DNA of 64,000 nt from Levilactobacillus enshiensis (GCF_007115095.1 NZ_SULH01000008.1:62001-126000), one strand, 5' to 3'; positions 1 through 8,077 are shown, counted from the first letter of the stretch. Translations and numbers: made by a program. Notes: generated by a model not told the origin, from the sequence alone.

Positions 1-19
1 CTTAATATTGTTCACGAAC

Positions 20-48
20 ACCAGTCGATAAATTCGATTGGTATTTTT
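20..48 (+). terminator. Rho-independent terminator of an upstream gene
   Basis: The arms ACCAGTCGA and TCGATTGGT pair with one G-T wobble around a short loop and are followed by a T run. The gene it ends lies before the window. Confidence 0.65.
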
Positions 49-59
49 TAATAATTTAA

Positions 60-88
60 TTGACGTTAGAAACCGTTTAATCTACAAT
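60..88 (+). promoter_or_regulatory. ndk promoter
   Basis: A TTGACG -35 box at 60-65 and a TACAAT -10 box at 83-88 are separated by exactly 17 bases. This is a near-consensus SigA promoter about 80 bases before the ndk start codon. Confidence 0.7.
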
Positions 89-168
89 TTAAGGTAGCAA
101 CTTGTTATGCATTGAACAACAGGTCCTTGATTTACGATTTACCCAAAAATCACAAGGAGGTTTCACTC

Positions 169-636
169 ATGGCAAATTCAGAAAAGACTTTAGTATTGGT
201 AAAACCCGATGGGGTCGCAGAAGGTCACATTGGGGAGATTATTTCACGGTTTGAAAGTAAGCGCTATCAAATTACGGCTTTGAAGGTGCTCAACGCAACT
301 TCATCCCAATTAGATCAACATTACAGGTACCAAGCAGAGATGCCATACTACGAGGAAATCAAGACGTACATGATGGAAGGCCCAATGGTTGCCATCATCG
401 TCAGTGGCACGGACGTCGTCAAGGCCGTTCACAACCTCGCTGGCAAGACCCATCCCAACGATGCCCAGCCCGGTACCATCCGTGGTGACTTCGCCCACGA
501 CTACCCAGATGGCATTCTCCGCAATATCGTGCACACCTCAGATAGCAGGGAAAATGCGCACCACGAAATTGCAATTTGGTTCCCAGAATTAGCAGTTGCC
601 GCTCACCAAAAGGTTGCCACCACTGCTAAGAAGTAA
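169..636 (+). CDS. ndk: Nucleoside diphosphate kinase
   Basis: This enzyme moves the gamma phosphate of a nucleoside triphosphate to a nucleoside diphosphate through a phosphohistidine, balancing cytosolic NTP and dNTP pools. The 155-aa product has the family's usual length, begins with the typical EKTLVLVKPDGV strand and carries the active-site His122 in NIVHTSDS, where most relatives have HGSDS. A longer frame reaches back to a TTG at 112, but the ATG at 169 has a strong AAGGAGG site seven bases upstream, so I use it. The gene stands alone, between its own promoter and a terminator. Confidence 0.95.
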   Translation: MANSEKTLVLVKPDGVAEGHIGEIISRFESKRYQITALKVLNATSSQLDQHYRYQAEMPYYEEIKTYMMEGPMVAIIVSGTDVVKAVHNLAGKTHPNDAQPGTIRGDFAHDYPDGILRNIVHTSDSRENAHHEIAIWFPELAVAAHQKVATTAKK

Positions 637-654
637 ATAACTGGTAAATAGTGA

Positions 655-685
655 ACCACCAATCGAATTCGGTTGGTGGTTTTTT
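655..685 (+). terminator. ndk terminator
   Basis: The arms ACCACCAA and TTGGTGGT flank a loop of about ten bases and lead into six Ts, 19 bases after the ndk stop codon. Confidence 0.85.
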
Positions 686-694
686 GCTGGAATT

Positions 695-703
695 TGCTAT
701 AAT
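695..703 (+). promoter_or_regulatory. Extended -10 promoter of the 53-aa gene
   Basis: TGCTATAAT is a perfect extended -10 element (TGnTATAAT), 23 bases before the next start codon. It needs no good -35 box, and none is obvious. Confidence 0.55.
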
Positions 704-726
704 CAAAATAAAGGTGGTGACGGTAA

Positions 727-888
727 ATGAGTTTTCCAGATGATATTTATGAAGCATCTGCTTACGAATGGCTCAAACAACAGGATCTGACAGCCAAGAC
801 CCCCGCTGAAGTTTCTAAGGCGTTAGCTGAGGCAATTAAGCAAGCTAAAGGTATTTCGAAGTCTAGCGAGAGTCCTTGGGGAAAGTAA
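727..888 (+). CDS. Small uncharacterised protein, 53 aa
   Basis: I do not recognise the product. It begins MSFPDDIYEASAYEWLKQQ and ends SSESPWGK; the middle is rich in Ala and Lys and probably helical, with no signal peptide or membrane segment. Support comes from the extended -10 box at 695-703, the AAGGTGGTGA ribosome site at 711-720 and an uninterrupted frame. It follows the ndk terminator and is therefore its own transcript. The acidic start and W-G-K end look like a small cytosolic protein, but the function is unknown. Confidence 0.6.
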   Translation: MSFPDDIYEASAYEWLKQQDLTAKTPAEVSKALAEAIKQAKGISKSSESPWGK

Positions 889-1151
889 GTGTTCGTTTAC
901 GTGACTTTAGCGGCTACACTTTGTGTGTCGCCTAATTGACAGTAGTTTCCGTACCAGTAATTAAGTTTCTCTAGCGAACCCATCAAGTCGCTAATACCCA
1001 TCTCCCCTACTGCTTAACAAGATGTGGCAGGGAGCGTATAAATGTAAGCGAATTCGTTGATATATTTATCAGTTTGTCCACTTTGAAAAGATATACCGCG
1101 AAGAACTAATTAAAAGTACTCTAATCTAAACAAAGGACAGGTTTTTAATAA
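889..1151. other. Intergenic region, no gene seen
   Basis: This 263-base AT-rich stretch separates the ndk unit from the SAP-MuF gene. I see no convincing open frame, hairpin terminator or copy of the prophage 1 attachment core. A weak ribosome site (AAAGGACAG) lies close to the following start at 1152. Confidence 0.5.
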
Positions 1152-2138
1152 ATGGGATTTTTTTCTTGGATTCAAAAACAACTATCCAATCAAAATAAGG
1201 AAACTACTAATTCCGATGAAAAAACTGTTGAACCCTACATTTCTCCTGACAGAGATATGAAAGAGTTCGAGGCACAAGCCCAGAATTTCCCCTCAATGCA
1301 GATAGACAAACGACTAATGCAACCCCTTGAAGAAGATTTGCTTCCTGGAGAAATCATTCTTCTGGAATGGTCCAACCATAAAAGCAAACACGCTAGCATA
1401 CCCGCCTATTTCGAATACGATTATGGCCTCAATGCGGCTATAGACAGGCAGAAACTTATCAGACTAGGTTACCTAACAACTGCATCACCTTCCGAATCAT
1501 TAAAATCCTTACGAGTACCTGAACTAAAAGATATTCTAAGGAACAACGGTCAAAAACTATCAGGAAAAAAGCTTGAGTTAATTCACCGTATCACTGATAA
1601 TATCGACGAGGATCTGTACTCAGCCGCTATTCCAAGTAGATCTCTCGTATGTACGTCTGCTGGTGACAAACTTTTAAAGAAGTACAGTCACTTAGTGTGG
1701 GCTCACAAAAGTAATTCTAAAGACGGCATAATCAGCGTAGCTAATGCCCTGAACCAATCCGTTGAAGAAATGCAGTCGAAACTAGATCATTCCAGAAACC
1801 AGGTAGGACTTACCCAGCACTTTCTGGCGGAACTTACAGATTATGGTGCCAATACTTATGAAATTCTTGGTTCACTTGATATAACAACTTGTGCAAAATG
1901 TGGTGAGATGGATGGAAAGGTATTCCAGACATCTCATGCCAAACCTGGGGTTAACCTCCCGCCTTTTCATGATGGATGTCGATGTGAAATTGTTCCCCAC
2001 ATTTCTGGGTTGCCAGTATCAGACGAAAGAGTAGTACGGAATCCTAAAACTGGGAAAAATGAATATGTTACTTACAAGAACTACACCCAGTGGCGTAAAG
2101 AGATGGTACAAAAGTATGGTGCTGAAGTATTCAAATAA
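1152..2138 (+). CDS. SAP domain plus MuF-type C-terminal domain protein
   Basis: The 328-aa product joins two recognisable parts. Residues about 117-150 read as a SAP motif (LRVPELKDILRNNGQKLSG), a small helical DNA-binding module. The C-terminal third resembles the end of phage MuF (SPP1 gp7-like) head morphogenesis proteins: Cys247-x2-Cys250, DGKVF, then His273 and Cys276-x-Cys278 in a G-x-N-x-P-P-x-H pattern, followed by RNPKTGKNEY. The same Cys/His pattern occurs in the MuF gene of prophage 1. Here the protein is free-standing, on the other strand, outside the attachment repeat, and beside a lipoprotein gene. It may be a relic of another phage or a protein using the MuF fold for another task. 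Function unknown; the domain calls are by eye. Confidence 0.75.
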   Translation: MGFFSWIQKQLSNQNKETTNSDEKTVEPYISPDRDMKEFEAQAQNFPSMQIDKRLMQPLEEDLLPGEIILLEWSNHKSKHASIPAYFEYDYGLNAAIDRQKLIRLGYLTTASPSESLKSLRVPELKDILRNNGQKLSGKKLELIHRITDNIDEDLYSAAIPSRSLVCTSAGDKLLKKYSHLVWAHKSNSKDGIISVANALNQSVEEMQSKLDHSRNQVGLTQHFLAELTDYGANTYEILGSLDITTCAKCGEMDGKVFQTSHAKPGVNLPPFHDGCRCEIVPHISGLPVSDERVVRNPKTGKNEYVTYKNYTQWRKEMVQKYGAEVFK

Positions 2139-2205
2139 CCTCCGCCCAACCTGCTGATGGCTTTAAAAGCTGCAAATACATACCCCCATTCTAGGAGAAA
2201 TAAAA

Positions 2206-2970
2206 ATGAAACGTATATTTACACTTATCGCAGTGACCCTTGCTGGATTTTCACTCGTCGCTTGTAGTGACCAGAAAGCTAGGACAAAATATTATGATAG
2301 TGACTTTATCTCCGCATTAGAAAATGGTCTCCAAAAGCGCTGGGCGATCACTGATAATGTAAAGAGCACCGACAAAACTTCCGAGGATACTTTAACTAAG
2401 TCTCTCAATGCAGAACTTAAAGTTGTGAAACCTTACGAAAATAAGAAGTTCAAAGACAACAAACTACACGAGCAAGCCCTGACCTATATTAATGCCTTGG
2501 ATGATCAGAAAACTGCATTGAACAGCTACGACAAATTCTCTTTCTTCAACAAGTGGAATAAGGCGTACAACACGCGTACTAAGATGATTGTACAGATTAA
2601 TCAGAAGCATAAACTGAAAGTTGCCGACAAATATAAAAATGACTTAACTGAATTAACCCGAAACGGTGATGCTGTTACCACAGAAAATAAGAAAACCGAA
2701 GCCGTTAATACCCTGCTCAAGTCCATTAAGTTCAAACAGACAAAAGACGATGGATACACCTACACATATGATGCTAAAGTTAAGAACTCATCTGGCTATT
2801 CGTTCAAGAACTTCAGTATTAAGGTGAAATTGATGGACTCTAAGAAAACTACAATTGATACGCAGTATGTCTCTGCTAATGACTGGGGTAAGGAACAAAC
2901 TAATCAATTTGAATTTATGACTAACAAAAAGTTCTCTTCATACAAAGTCATTCTCGATTACACAGACTAA
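2206..2970 (+). CDS. FxLYD-type lipoprotein
   Basis: The 254-aa product starts with a lipoprotein signal: a Lys-Arg start, a hydrophobic stretch and the lipobox LVAC with Cys20, so it should be lipidated and held on the outer face of the membrane. The middle is charged and helical. The last 90 residues form beta strands with the spacing of FxLYD domains (NFSIKVKLMDSKKTTIDTQ, then a W-G-K turn). An AGGAGA site lies just before the ATG. It follows the SAP-MuF gene by 67 bases and may share its transcript. No partner is evident. The FxLYD assignment is moderately secure, the role unknown. Confidence 0.75.
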   Translation: MKRIFTLIAVTLAGFSLVACSDQKARTKYYDSDFISALENGLQKRWAITDNVKSTDKTSEDTLTKSLNAELKVVKPYENKKFKDNKLHEQALTYINALDDQKTALNSYDKFSFFNKWNKAYNTRTKMIVQINQKHKLKVADKYKNDLTELTRNGDAVTTENKKTEAVNTLLKSIKFKQTKDDGYTYTYDAKVKNSSGYSFKNFSIKVKLMDSKKTTIDTQYVSANDWGKEQTNQFEFMTNKKFSSYKVILDYTD

Positions 2971-3031
2971 GTTAATTCAAAATAAAAAGCGCATCCCCTC
3001 CCGCCAAGAAGTAAGATACGCAAATATAATC

Positions 3032-3047
3032 TAAGGAGAGTACAGGA
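3032..3047. repeat. Prophage 1 left attachment core (attL)
   Basis: This 16-base sequence exactly matches 15261-15276, which includes the last bases of tRNA-Ser. Direct repetition of a tRNA 3' end on the far side of a phage region is the usual footprint of tyrosine recombinase integration. Confidence 0.8.
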
Positions 3048-3318
3048 ATTCAAGTCGATTTGGAATCACTTGATACCACAGCATTCCAACCAACATAAAT
3101 TCAAAAGTGCACCATTTGTGCACCACCTAGGCGGGTGAATTACATAATACAAGGATAACCATACCTTTTTCATGTTTCTTCTCTTATAGTGTCACCCAGC
3201 CCCTGTTAAAATTTAGTTTTTCTTCTAACATTGCTTTTTAAATTTACCACATAGTCTGCAACTATTATTTGGCGAACCTTAAGTGTATACTTTAGATATC
3301 ATGAATGGAGGAATACAG
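3048..3318. promoter_or_regulatory. attL phage arm with two GTGCACC repeats
   Basis: No gene is seen between the attachment core and the secreted protein gene. GTGCACC occurs at 3107-3113 and 3118-3124, 11 bases or about one helical turn apart. The same heptamer recurs in the opposite phage arm at 15033-15161. This arrangement fits integrase arm-type binding sites. A TATACT box at 3286-3291 could be the -10 of the next gene. Confidence 0.5.
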
Positions 3319-3714
3319 ATGAAAATGAATAAGTTTCTACTCATTTTAAGCCTACCAATCTTAGGAGTCGGATTAACTAATCCACTTACAATCGCTTCTG
3401 CTTCAAGTTGGAAAAAAGGAACACCTAAAGTTTTAAGAGGTGGCTATTGGACGTCATCAACCCATGTAGAACATCCGGTAGAATTTTCAGCCAAAAAAAA
3501 ATCTTTCTTCGTTGGAGAAAGTGGCATGCCAACAACTATGGTCTCTCATTCGCATTATAAGTATTCAAAAGGTGCTTACTTTCTAAAGGGGTATGCAAAA
3601 CCAGCTGGAACCTTTAAGGGTGGGAATGTCATATACAAAATTGTTAAAAAAGGTCATTATCTGAATCTAAAATGTGTTAAAGGCTCCTATGAAAAAGGAA
3701 CATTATACAGGTAA
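3319..3714 (+). CDS. Secreted small protein of prophage 1
   Basis: The 131-aa product has a Lys start, a hydrophobic core and a likely signal peptidase I site after IASASA, so it is probably exported. The mature part of about 100 residues is Lys, Gly and Tyr rich (GGYWTSSTHVEHPVEF, VKKGHYLNLKCVKGSYEKGT) and looks like a small beta-strand protein of a kind common in lactobacilli. The ATG at 3319 has a GGAGG site; a GTG at 3283 would add 12 residues and spoil the signal. It is the only plus-strand gene in the prophage, placed between attL and the endolysin, a usual spot for lysogenic conversion genes. Function unknown. Confidence 0.65.
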   Translation: MKMNKFLLILSLPILGVGLTNPLTIASASSWKKGTPKVLRGGYWTSSTHVEHPVEFSAKKKSFFVGESGMPTTMVSHSHYKYSKGAYFLKGYAKPAGTFKGGNVIYKIVKKGHYLNLKCVKGSYEKGTLYR

Positions 3715-3767
3715 AAATGAAACTAACTCATTAAAGTTTACTAGTTACATATATTTTATATTCGATA

Positions 3768-3800
3768 GAAAAAACCACCCTACCCAATCGGATAGAGTGG
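3768..3800 (-). terminator. Terminator of the prophage 1 lysis operon
   Basis: CCACCCTA at 3775-3782 and TAGAGTGG at 3793-3800 pair with one wobble, and the minus strand continues into six Ts. Prophage 2 has a similar hairpin after its endolysin. Confidence 0.7.
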
Positions 3801-3808
3801 CTTCACTG

Positions 3809-4570
3809 CTACTTAAGTTTCTTCACGTAATCGGTGTTACTCGTGATATATAGCCCATTCCCTAGCTTCAGCCGTGTAATCTTCCCATAGCTGACTACGC
3901 TAGCAATGTCAAAGACAGTCCCCGAATTAAAAGTCAGTTCTTTTTTCTTGAACTCTTTGTCGTGGTACCGTGTCACATTAGTCTTAGCCTTAACTTGCTT
4001 GGCTGCCTTCAAATAGGTGGCCTTTTTTGCTGGCGTGGATGAACTCCCACCGACACCAGTCTTTAGGTCCTTAGCAAATTGAGACTTGCTGATACCCCAC
4101 TTAGCTAAATACCCATAAGGATCCTGATGATTTCCCCACAAGTTATCAGACACCCATTTGTGAGTCTTAATTCCATTGCCGGAACCATCTAAAGTCAGTG
4201 GAATACTGTACTTGCTTGCGTAATATCGAATCACCCAGATGTATCGTTTGTAGCTTTCATTAAACCGTTTCTGGCTATCTACATGAGCTAACTCCACTTG
4301 GAATGGACTGCGTTCGTTAGCGGGTGAACCAGCACCGTAAGCGATGTACCCTGGTGTCCCCACAATATAAATACCTTGGTCGTCCACAATCGCATGAGTG
4401 TACGCATTCTGCCAGTGGCCACACATGTAACTGGCTTCACGCTTCCCTGAGTCTACACCTTTATTACTATCATTCCCTGTGTCGTGAGCAGTAATATATT
4501 GGGGCGATGTCTTTCGATTGTCACCCGCATTGGCTGCCAATTCATAACTATGATTCAAACTATATCCCAT
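3809..4570 (-). CDS. Phage endolysin, N-acetylmuramoyl-L-alanine amidase
   Basis: This lysin should cut the amide bond between MurNAc and L-Ala at the end of the phage cycle. Residues about 20-165 form an Amidase_2-like domain with the strand YITAHDTGNDS (His29), AYTHAIVDDQG (His59) and NHQDPYGY (His148, Asp150); the first and last groups are likely zinc or catalytic positions. Residues 185-253 form an SH3-like DUF5776-type wall-binding end finishing in TSNTDYVKKLK. The start overlaps the holin stop as TAATG, a coupled pair. The prophage 2 enzyme has the same length and about 80% of the same residues by eye. Confidence 0.9.
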   Translation of the reverse strand: MGYSLNHSYELAANAGDNRKTSPQYITAHDTGNDSNKGVDSGKREASYMCGHWQNAYTHAIVDDQGIYIVGTPGYIAYGAGSPANERSPFQVELAHVDSQKRFNESYKRYIWVIRYYASKYSIPLTLDGSGNGIKTHKWVSDNLWGNHQDPYGYLAKWGISKSQFAKDLKTGVGGSSSTPAKKATYLKAAKQVKAKTNVTRYHDKEFKKKELTFNSGTVFDIASVVSYGKITRLKLGNGLYITSNTDYVKKLK

Positions 4571-4863
4571 TATTTGCCATCCCCTTTAACCTGAAATCCC
4601 TTGAATCCATCAAACAGACCGGACGTAAAGCCACCTACTAGAAGCCCCATAACGGCTCCCGACAGATAGTTATGGTCAGCCGTCACAAGTACCGACAGCA
4701 GGCCAACTACTACTCCAATCGCCATCGATAGCCATGGCATCCATTGGTTAGGCACCTTTGTCTGCTTCACTGCTTGTGTCAAAACAAAAACGACTAAAGT
4801 GGTCAATGCCAGTTCAGTCGCCGTTCCTAAATTGAGTTGCTGGATATAATCCATGCTACTCAC
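4570..4863 (-). CDS. Phage holin
   Basis: The 97-aa protein has three hydrophobic segments (near residues 15-32, 42-60 and 66-85) and a charged C-terminal tail ending KGFQVKGDGK, typical of holins that hold the membrane and then open it to release or activate the endolysin. It directly precedes the endolysin with overlapping stop and start. Its start overlaps the end of the next upstream gene by eight bases. It differs from the holin of prophage 2, so only the endolysin, not the holin, is shared. Confidence 0.8.
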   Translation of the reverse strand: MSSMDYIQQLNLGTATELALTTLVVFVLTQAVKQTKVPNQWMPWLSMAIGVVVGLLSVLVTADHNYLSGAVMGLLVGGFTSGLFDGFKGFQVKGDGK

Positions 4864-5044
4864 CTCGCTTCTTCAATTTTTCGTTCTCTCGCTTTAATCG
4901 GTCATTCTCACGTTTCAATCGCTTAATCTCATCATTTTTAGTTGGCGGCTTTCCGGCGTTAATCCGAGCCACCCACACTGGCACATAGCCGACCGCAATA
5001 GCAGAGATTGCAGAGAGAATGGCCGTAAATACCTTGTCGCTCAA
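4856..5044 (-). CDS. Small membrane protein with coiled coil, lysis module
   Basis: The 62-aa product has one transmembrane segment (about residues 7-28) and then a highly charged heptad-like tail (EIKRLKRENDRLKRENEKL) that should form a coiled coil in the cytoplasm. Such proteins often sit before holins in Lactobacillus phages, but their role is not settled; holin partner or antiholin are possible. It overlaps the holin start by eight bases, so translation is probably coupled. Confidence 0.7.
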   Translation of the reverse strand: MSDKVFTAILSAISAIAVGYVPVWVARINAGKPPTKNDEIKRLKRENDRLKRENEKLKKRGE

Positions 5045-5046
5045 CT

Positions 5047-5442
5047 TTAATCATCCCCTGTAAAAGCGTAACTGATAATCCGACAAATCACCCCACCAGT
5101 CAAAACAGCACCCGGACTAATCAGAGTTCCCATTTCCATGTCGTGAACCAAGAATCCCAAAAAGAAACTCATCCACACAAAGACTAGGCACCCAATCATA
5201 ATTGGCCGGGCGTAGAACCAGTGGAAGTCCCAGATTGAATAAACCATCGCAAACGTCCCGATAACTGCAATTAGAAAAATCGATACCGGATCATCTAGAA
5301 CGCCCAGCATGGTATGTGCTGGCGGTTTCAAGTCAAAAAAGTTAACTTGAATGATGAAAACAATCGCAATGGCGTACGTCTCAACGGCGGACCAGAACCA
5401 GAACTGATTCTTTTTGTAATGATCGTACAGTTTGCTATCCAT
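5047..5442 (-). CDS. Phage membrane protein of unknown function
   Basis: From the ATG at 5442, which has an AGAGGTG site, the product is 131 aa. A longer frame upstream overlaps XkdX and is not needed. It starts MDSKLYDHYKKNQFWFW and has four hydrophobic segments, ending in a short acidic tail (FTGDD). It lies between XkdX and the lysis genes, all on one strand with spacings of a few bases. I do not recognise a family; a membrane role during lysis is only inferred from position. Confidence 0.65.
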   Translation of the reverse strand: MDSKLYDHYKKNQFWFWSAVETYAIAIVFIIQVNFFDLKPPAHTMLGVLDDPVSIFLIAVIGTFAMVYSIWDFHWFYARPIMIGCLVFVWMSFFLGFLVHDMEMGTLISPGAVLTGGVICRIISYAFTGDD

Positions 5443-5455
5443 ATTAAAAGCACCT

Positions 5456-5611
5456 CTACTTCCCTGTCTCGTCAGTAGCCGGTGCTTTGTATGCAGTGCC
5501 TGTAATTGTTTTGTATTGCTTGTCGTCAATAAAATCATTCTCCCGGTACCAGTCAATTGTCGGTGTTAGTTTACCCCAACTGTAGAACATCTTGATTAAT
5601 GTGTAATTCAT
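5456..5611 (-). CDS. XkdX-family small phage protein
   Basis: The 51-aa product begins MNYTLIKMFYSWGKLTP and continues with W21-Y-R and a K-x-Y-K-T-I-T-G segment. It fits the XkdX pattern: a short helical protein encoded just after tail fibre genes in many Gram-positive phages. A GGAGAAAG site precedes the ATG at 5611. Prophage 2 carries a counterpart at 46825-47022. Its biochemical role is not known. Confidence 0.75.
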   Translation of the reverse strand: MNYTLIKMFYSWGKLTPTIDWYRENDFIDDKQYKTITGTAYKAPATDETGK

Positions 5612-5623
5612 GATTACTTTCTC

Positions 5624-6013
5624 CTATTCTGTTGATGTGGTATTGGCCACCATAAACTGTGAAAACTGTCCGCCAAGCTCACTCGTAGCTGTCTTAACAC
5701 TATCTAAATCAACGGCGGCTACTGCTTGGGCACCGCCTAGCTGGGCCGCGATATCCTTTAAGCTTTCAATGGTCTCAGCCTGCTTATCAACTAGTCCAGT
5801 CAGATAATCGATATCCAAACTGGGAAGATTGCCAGGCGCTTCAACACGGCCATTGTCCATTAATCGGTACATCCACCAGTAACGGGTGAAATACTGCACC
5901 GAAGTAGCCGAAATATCAACAGCTACCAATCCTTCAGCAGATTCTAGTGCTGGTAAAGTGTCTTTATAAGGAAATTCAGTTTTTGAATCTGGCTTTACAT
6001 AGTAAGTTGCCAT
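5624..6013 (-). CDS. Phage tail accessory protein
   Basis: The 129-aa product has a beta-rich N-terminus (MATYYVKPDSKTEFPYKDT), a WWMYRLMDNG stretch and a C-terminal half of helices with many Ala, Asp and Gln. Small proteins of this form are encoded between fibre genes and xkdX in lactic acid bacteria phages and are thought to be fibre partners. An AAGGAG site precedes the ATG. It is 12 bases before the XkdX start. Family not identified with certainty. Confidence 0.6.
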   Translation of the reverse strand: MATYYVKPDSKTEFPYKDTLPALESAEGLVAVDISATSVQYFTRYWWMYRLMDNGRVEAPGNLPSLDIDYLTGLVDKQAETIESLKDIAAQLGGAQAVAAVDLDSVKTATSELGGQFSQFMVANTTSTE

Positions 6014-6025
6014 TATTTTTTCTCC

Positions 6026-6370
6026 TTAACCTTGTGTGTACGTGCAATTAAAAATAACAATTCCCTCTGTTGTCCACCCGTTAGGTGCAGACCCACGTAC
6101 GATAATTTGTGAATTACTTAAATCAAGACTAGCCGACAATGCATAGTCACCACTGGTAAGTCCTTTTATCATGTTAGATTTTACAATCCAGTTTTTACCC
6201 TGCAGTTCTGCTGGTAAATCTGCAACTTTAAGAGCGCTATCTACATTGCCATAGTTTCCACCAATATCAGCATATCCACTAAGATACAAAATTCCGTTGA
6301 CCAAACGATAAAAAGTTGTTGCATTGCTATTTACTACTAGCTTCCAAGACGCAGCTTCAAGGCTTTTCAA
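6026..6370 (-). pseudogene. C-terminal remnant of a tail or receptor-binding protein
   Basis: The frame starts at a TTG with no ribosome site of its own, and just upstream reads F-T-D-D-D-L-K after a stop codon, so this is the tail end of a longer gene. The surviving 114 residues are beta-rich (RLVNGILYLSGYADIGG, SQIIVRGSAPNGW) and end at VIFNCTYTQG, as in jelly-roll C-terminal domains of phage adhesins. The 5' part was removed by the deletion that also truncated the baseplate J fragment; the two frames overlap by 14 bases around the junction. Confidence 0.65.
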
Positions 6371-7412
6371 ATCGTCGTCGGTAAACCGTCAAAGAATAGC
6401 CCCGCCCAGTCTTCTGATTCACATCGTCCCAAGCTTTTCGGCGTAGGTCGAAATAGGACTCAATTCCAGCTAAAATTTGTGGCTTAACTGCCGCCAACGT
6501 TGTAATCGTTGCCGTTGACACAGTCGTTTCAATTGCAATCTTTACCTCTGTGGGAGCAACCACCGTAACTGCATGACCGATTGTCACTAGGCCGTAACCC
6601 TGTTCTTCAGCGTCTACCGGGTCGATAGCCTCTTTGACCTGACTCAACAATTCCGGGCTCGCAGCACGCAAATCATTATCCACAATGACTAGCTTGACCG
6701 TGCTACCACCACGCCAAGTTGGGTAAATCTGACCGGCACCCACAGACTCAATCTTACTAAGCATGTCGAGATAGTCCGCAATGTTCCCGCCATACGCGTT
6801 GTAGGCGTCCGGAGAGAGAATCCGGTCCCGTAAGTGATCATCAGTCTCATCATCCTTAGCTGGCACAGCCACCGAAGTAATCTCAGCCCAACTCAACGCG
6901 TCATTCGGCGTAACTGGGAGAATCTGGCCTTGGTAGCCATTTGGCCGGGTGCCGGTCTCATCAGCTACCAACAGTGCAGTCAGGTCCGTGTTAACTTCTT
7001 TGACGTGATAGAAGATTGGTTCTTCCCCGACACTCGCAAACTGGTCACCAACAGCTTTCGGCATCTTTTCGTCAAGGTTGAATTGCTTGGTGATATTGGC
7101 GATAGAGATAACCATATTGGATTCATCAACATCAGATGGGTCAACCAACGTACTCCAGTACCGTTCGTTCTTCAATTCATAAGATTGCCAGGCGTTAGAG
7201 TAATTTGCATTAGGTTGAGTAATCGTCCGTCGTGCACGGTCCCGACGCCCTTCATCAATACTTAAAACTGGTACCTTGATATGCTTAGCGCCATCGAATT
7301 TGACAACACTGTTAGATGGAGAGTTCCACAGATTGGCTGAGAATAAATGCCCATCGTAAAATGCTTGCTGAACCGCTTGTTGATAAGCGTCAGCGTAGTT
7401 AACTGTTGCCAT
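6357..7412 (-). pseudogene. In-frame fusion: major capsid N-terminus to baseplate J-like protein
   Basis: Residues 1 to about 117 (MATVNYADAYQQAVQQAFYD, IKVPVLSIDEGRRDRARRT, ITKQFNLDEKMP) read like the N-terminal arm of a phage major capsid protein. From about residue 120 the sequence changes to a baseplate J-like protein (VADETGTRPNGYQGQILPV, DDETDDHLRDR, GRGYSLTVYR). The scaffold gene lies directly upstream, as expected for a capsid gene, and tail genes lie downstream. A large deletion of capsid, connector and tail genes therefore kept the frame. The C-terminus is also cut off (RRRFEKP then stop). A 351-aa hybrid could be made, but no function is expected. Confidence 0.85.
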
Positions 7413-7431
7413 AAATTATTCCTTCTTCCTT

Positions 7432-7983
7432 TTATTTAAATGCATCAACTAAAGTTTGAACTTGGTTATTATCGTCAGAACCATTGCCACCCTTAGGTTC
7501 ATAGCCACCTTTAGACCCTTCATCAAACAAATATCCGTCAGACTTACGAAGTGTACCGAGCTGGTCGTCTAACCCTTCCAGCTTGCCTTCATCAGTGAGT
7601 TTGACCTTATCCATATCAAGTAATCCTTCCACAGCCTTAGGGTTACGAACCTTGGCACCAGTCAGCGCTGTGGTCAGCGCGCCATTCAACTTGGTTTGGC
7701 TTAGCTGATTGGTTAGAGTCTCGGTGTCAGTCTTGTATTTATCCTGAAGGTCGGTTAACTGCTTAGATAAGCCTTCATTGTCACCAGCGTCCTTCTTGAG
7801 TGACTTGATGTCCTTATCACGGTCGGCAATCTGGGCCTTCAATGATTCTGTCTCTTGCTTAAGTGAATCAATATCACTACTTGACTGTGCTTTAGCATTA
7901 TTGATATCAGCCCCGTTCAACGACAATACTGACTTAATCTGGTCCTCGTTCAACCCAATTCCTTCTAGTGCTTCTCGTTTCAT
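7432..7983 (-). CDS. Phage scaffold (GP20-like minor structural protein)
   Basis: The 183-aa product is mainly coiled coil (repeated SLKQETESLKAQIADRD type heptads up to residue 100) with a Gly/Asn/Asp-rich end, the usual form of GP20-type scaffold proteins that guide capsid assembly. The ATG at 7983 has GAGAGG at good spacing; another ATG nine bases earlier sits right on that site. It lies immediately before the capsid fragment, matching the standard scaffold-capsid order. With the capsid gene deleted it has lost its partner. Confidence 0.8.
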   Translation of the reverse strand: MKREALEGIGLNEDQIKSVLSLNGADINNAKAQSSSDIDSLKQETESLKAQIADRDKDIKSLKKDAGDNEGLSKQLTDLQDKYKTDTETLTNQLSQTKLNGALTTALTGAKVRNPKAVEGLLDMDKVKLTDEGKLEGLDDQLGTLRKSDGYLFDEGSKGGYEPKGGNGSDDNNQVQTLVDAFK

Positions 7984-8077
7984 TTCAAACATCCTCTCTC
8001 GCTAGATTTACGTGGTGCGACCACAAATCAAGGTAAAACAAAAAGCAGTTTTACGTCATGCTGGGGACAAAATGGGT

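Noticed and set aside
112-168. Upstream extension of ndk from a TTG start
   Set aside because: The extra 19 residues do not fit the family and the ATG at 169 has a strong ribosome site.
889-1151. A further copy of the tRNA-Ser attachment core left of the SAP-MuF gene
   Set aside because: No match to the 16-base core is present, so tandem integration is not supported.
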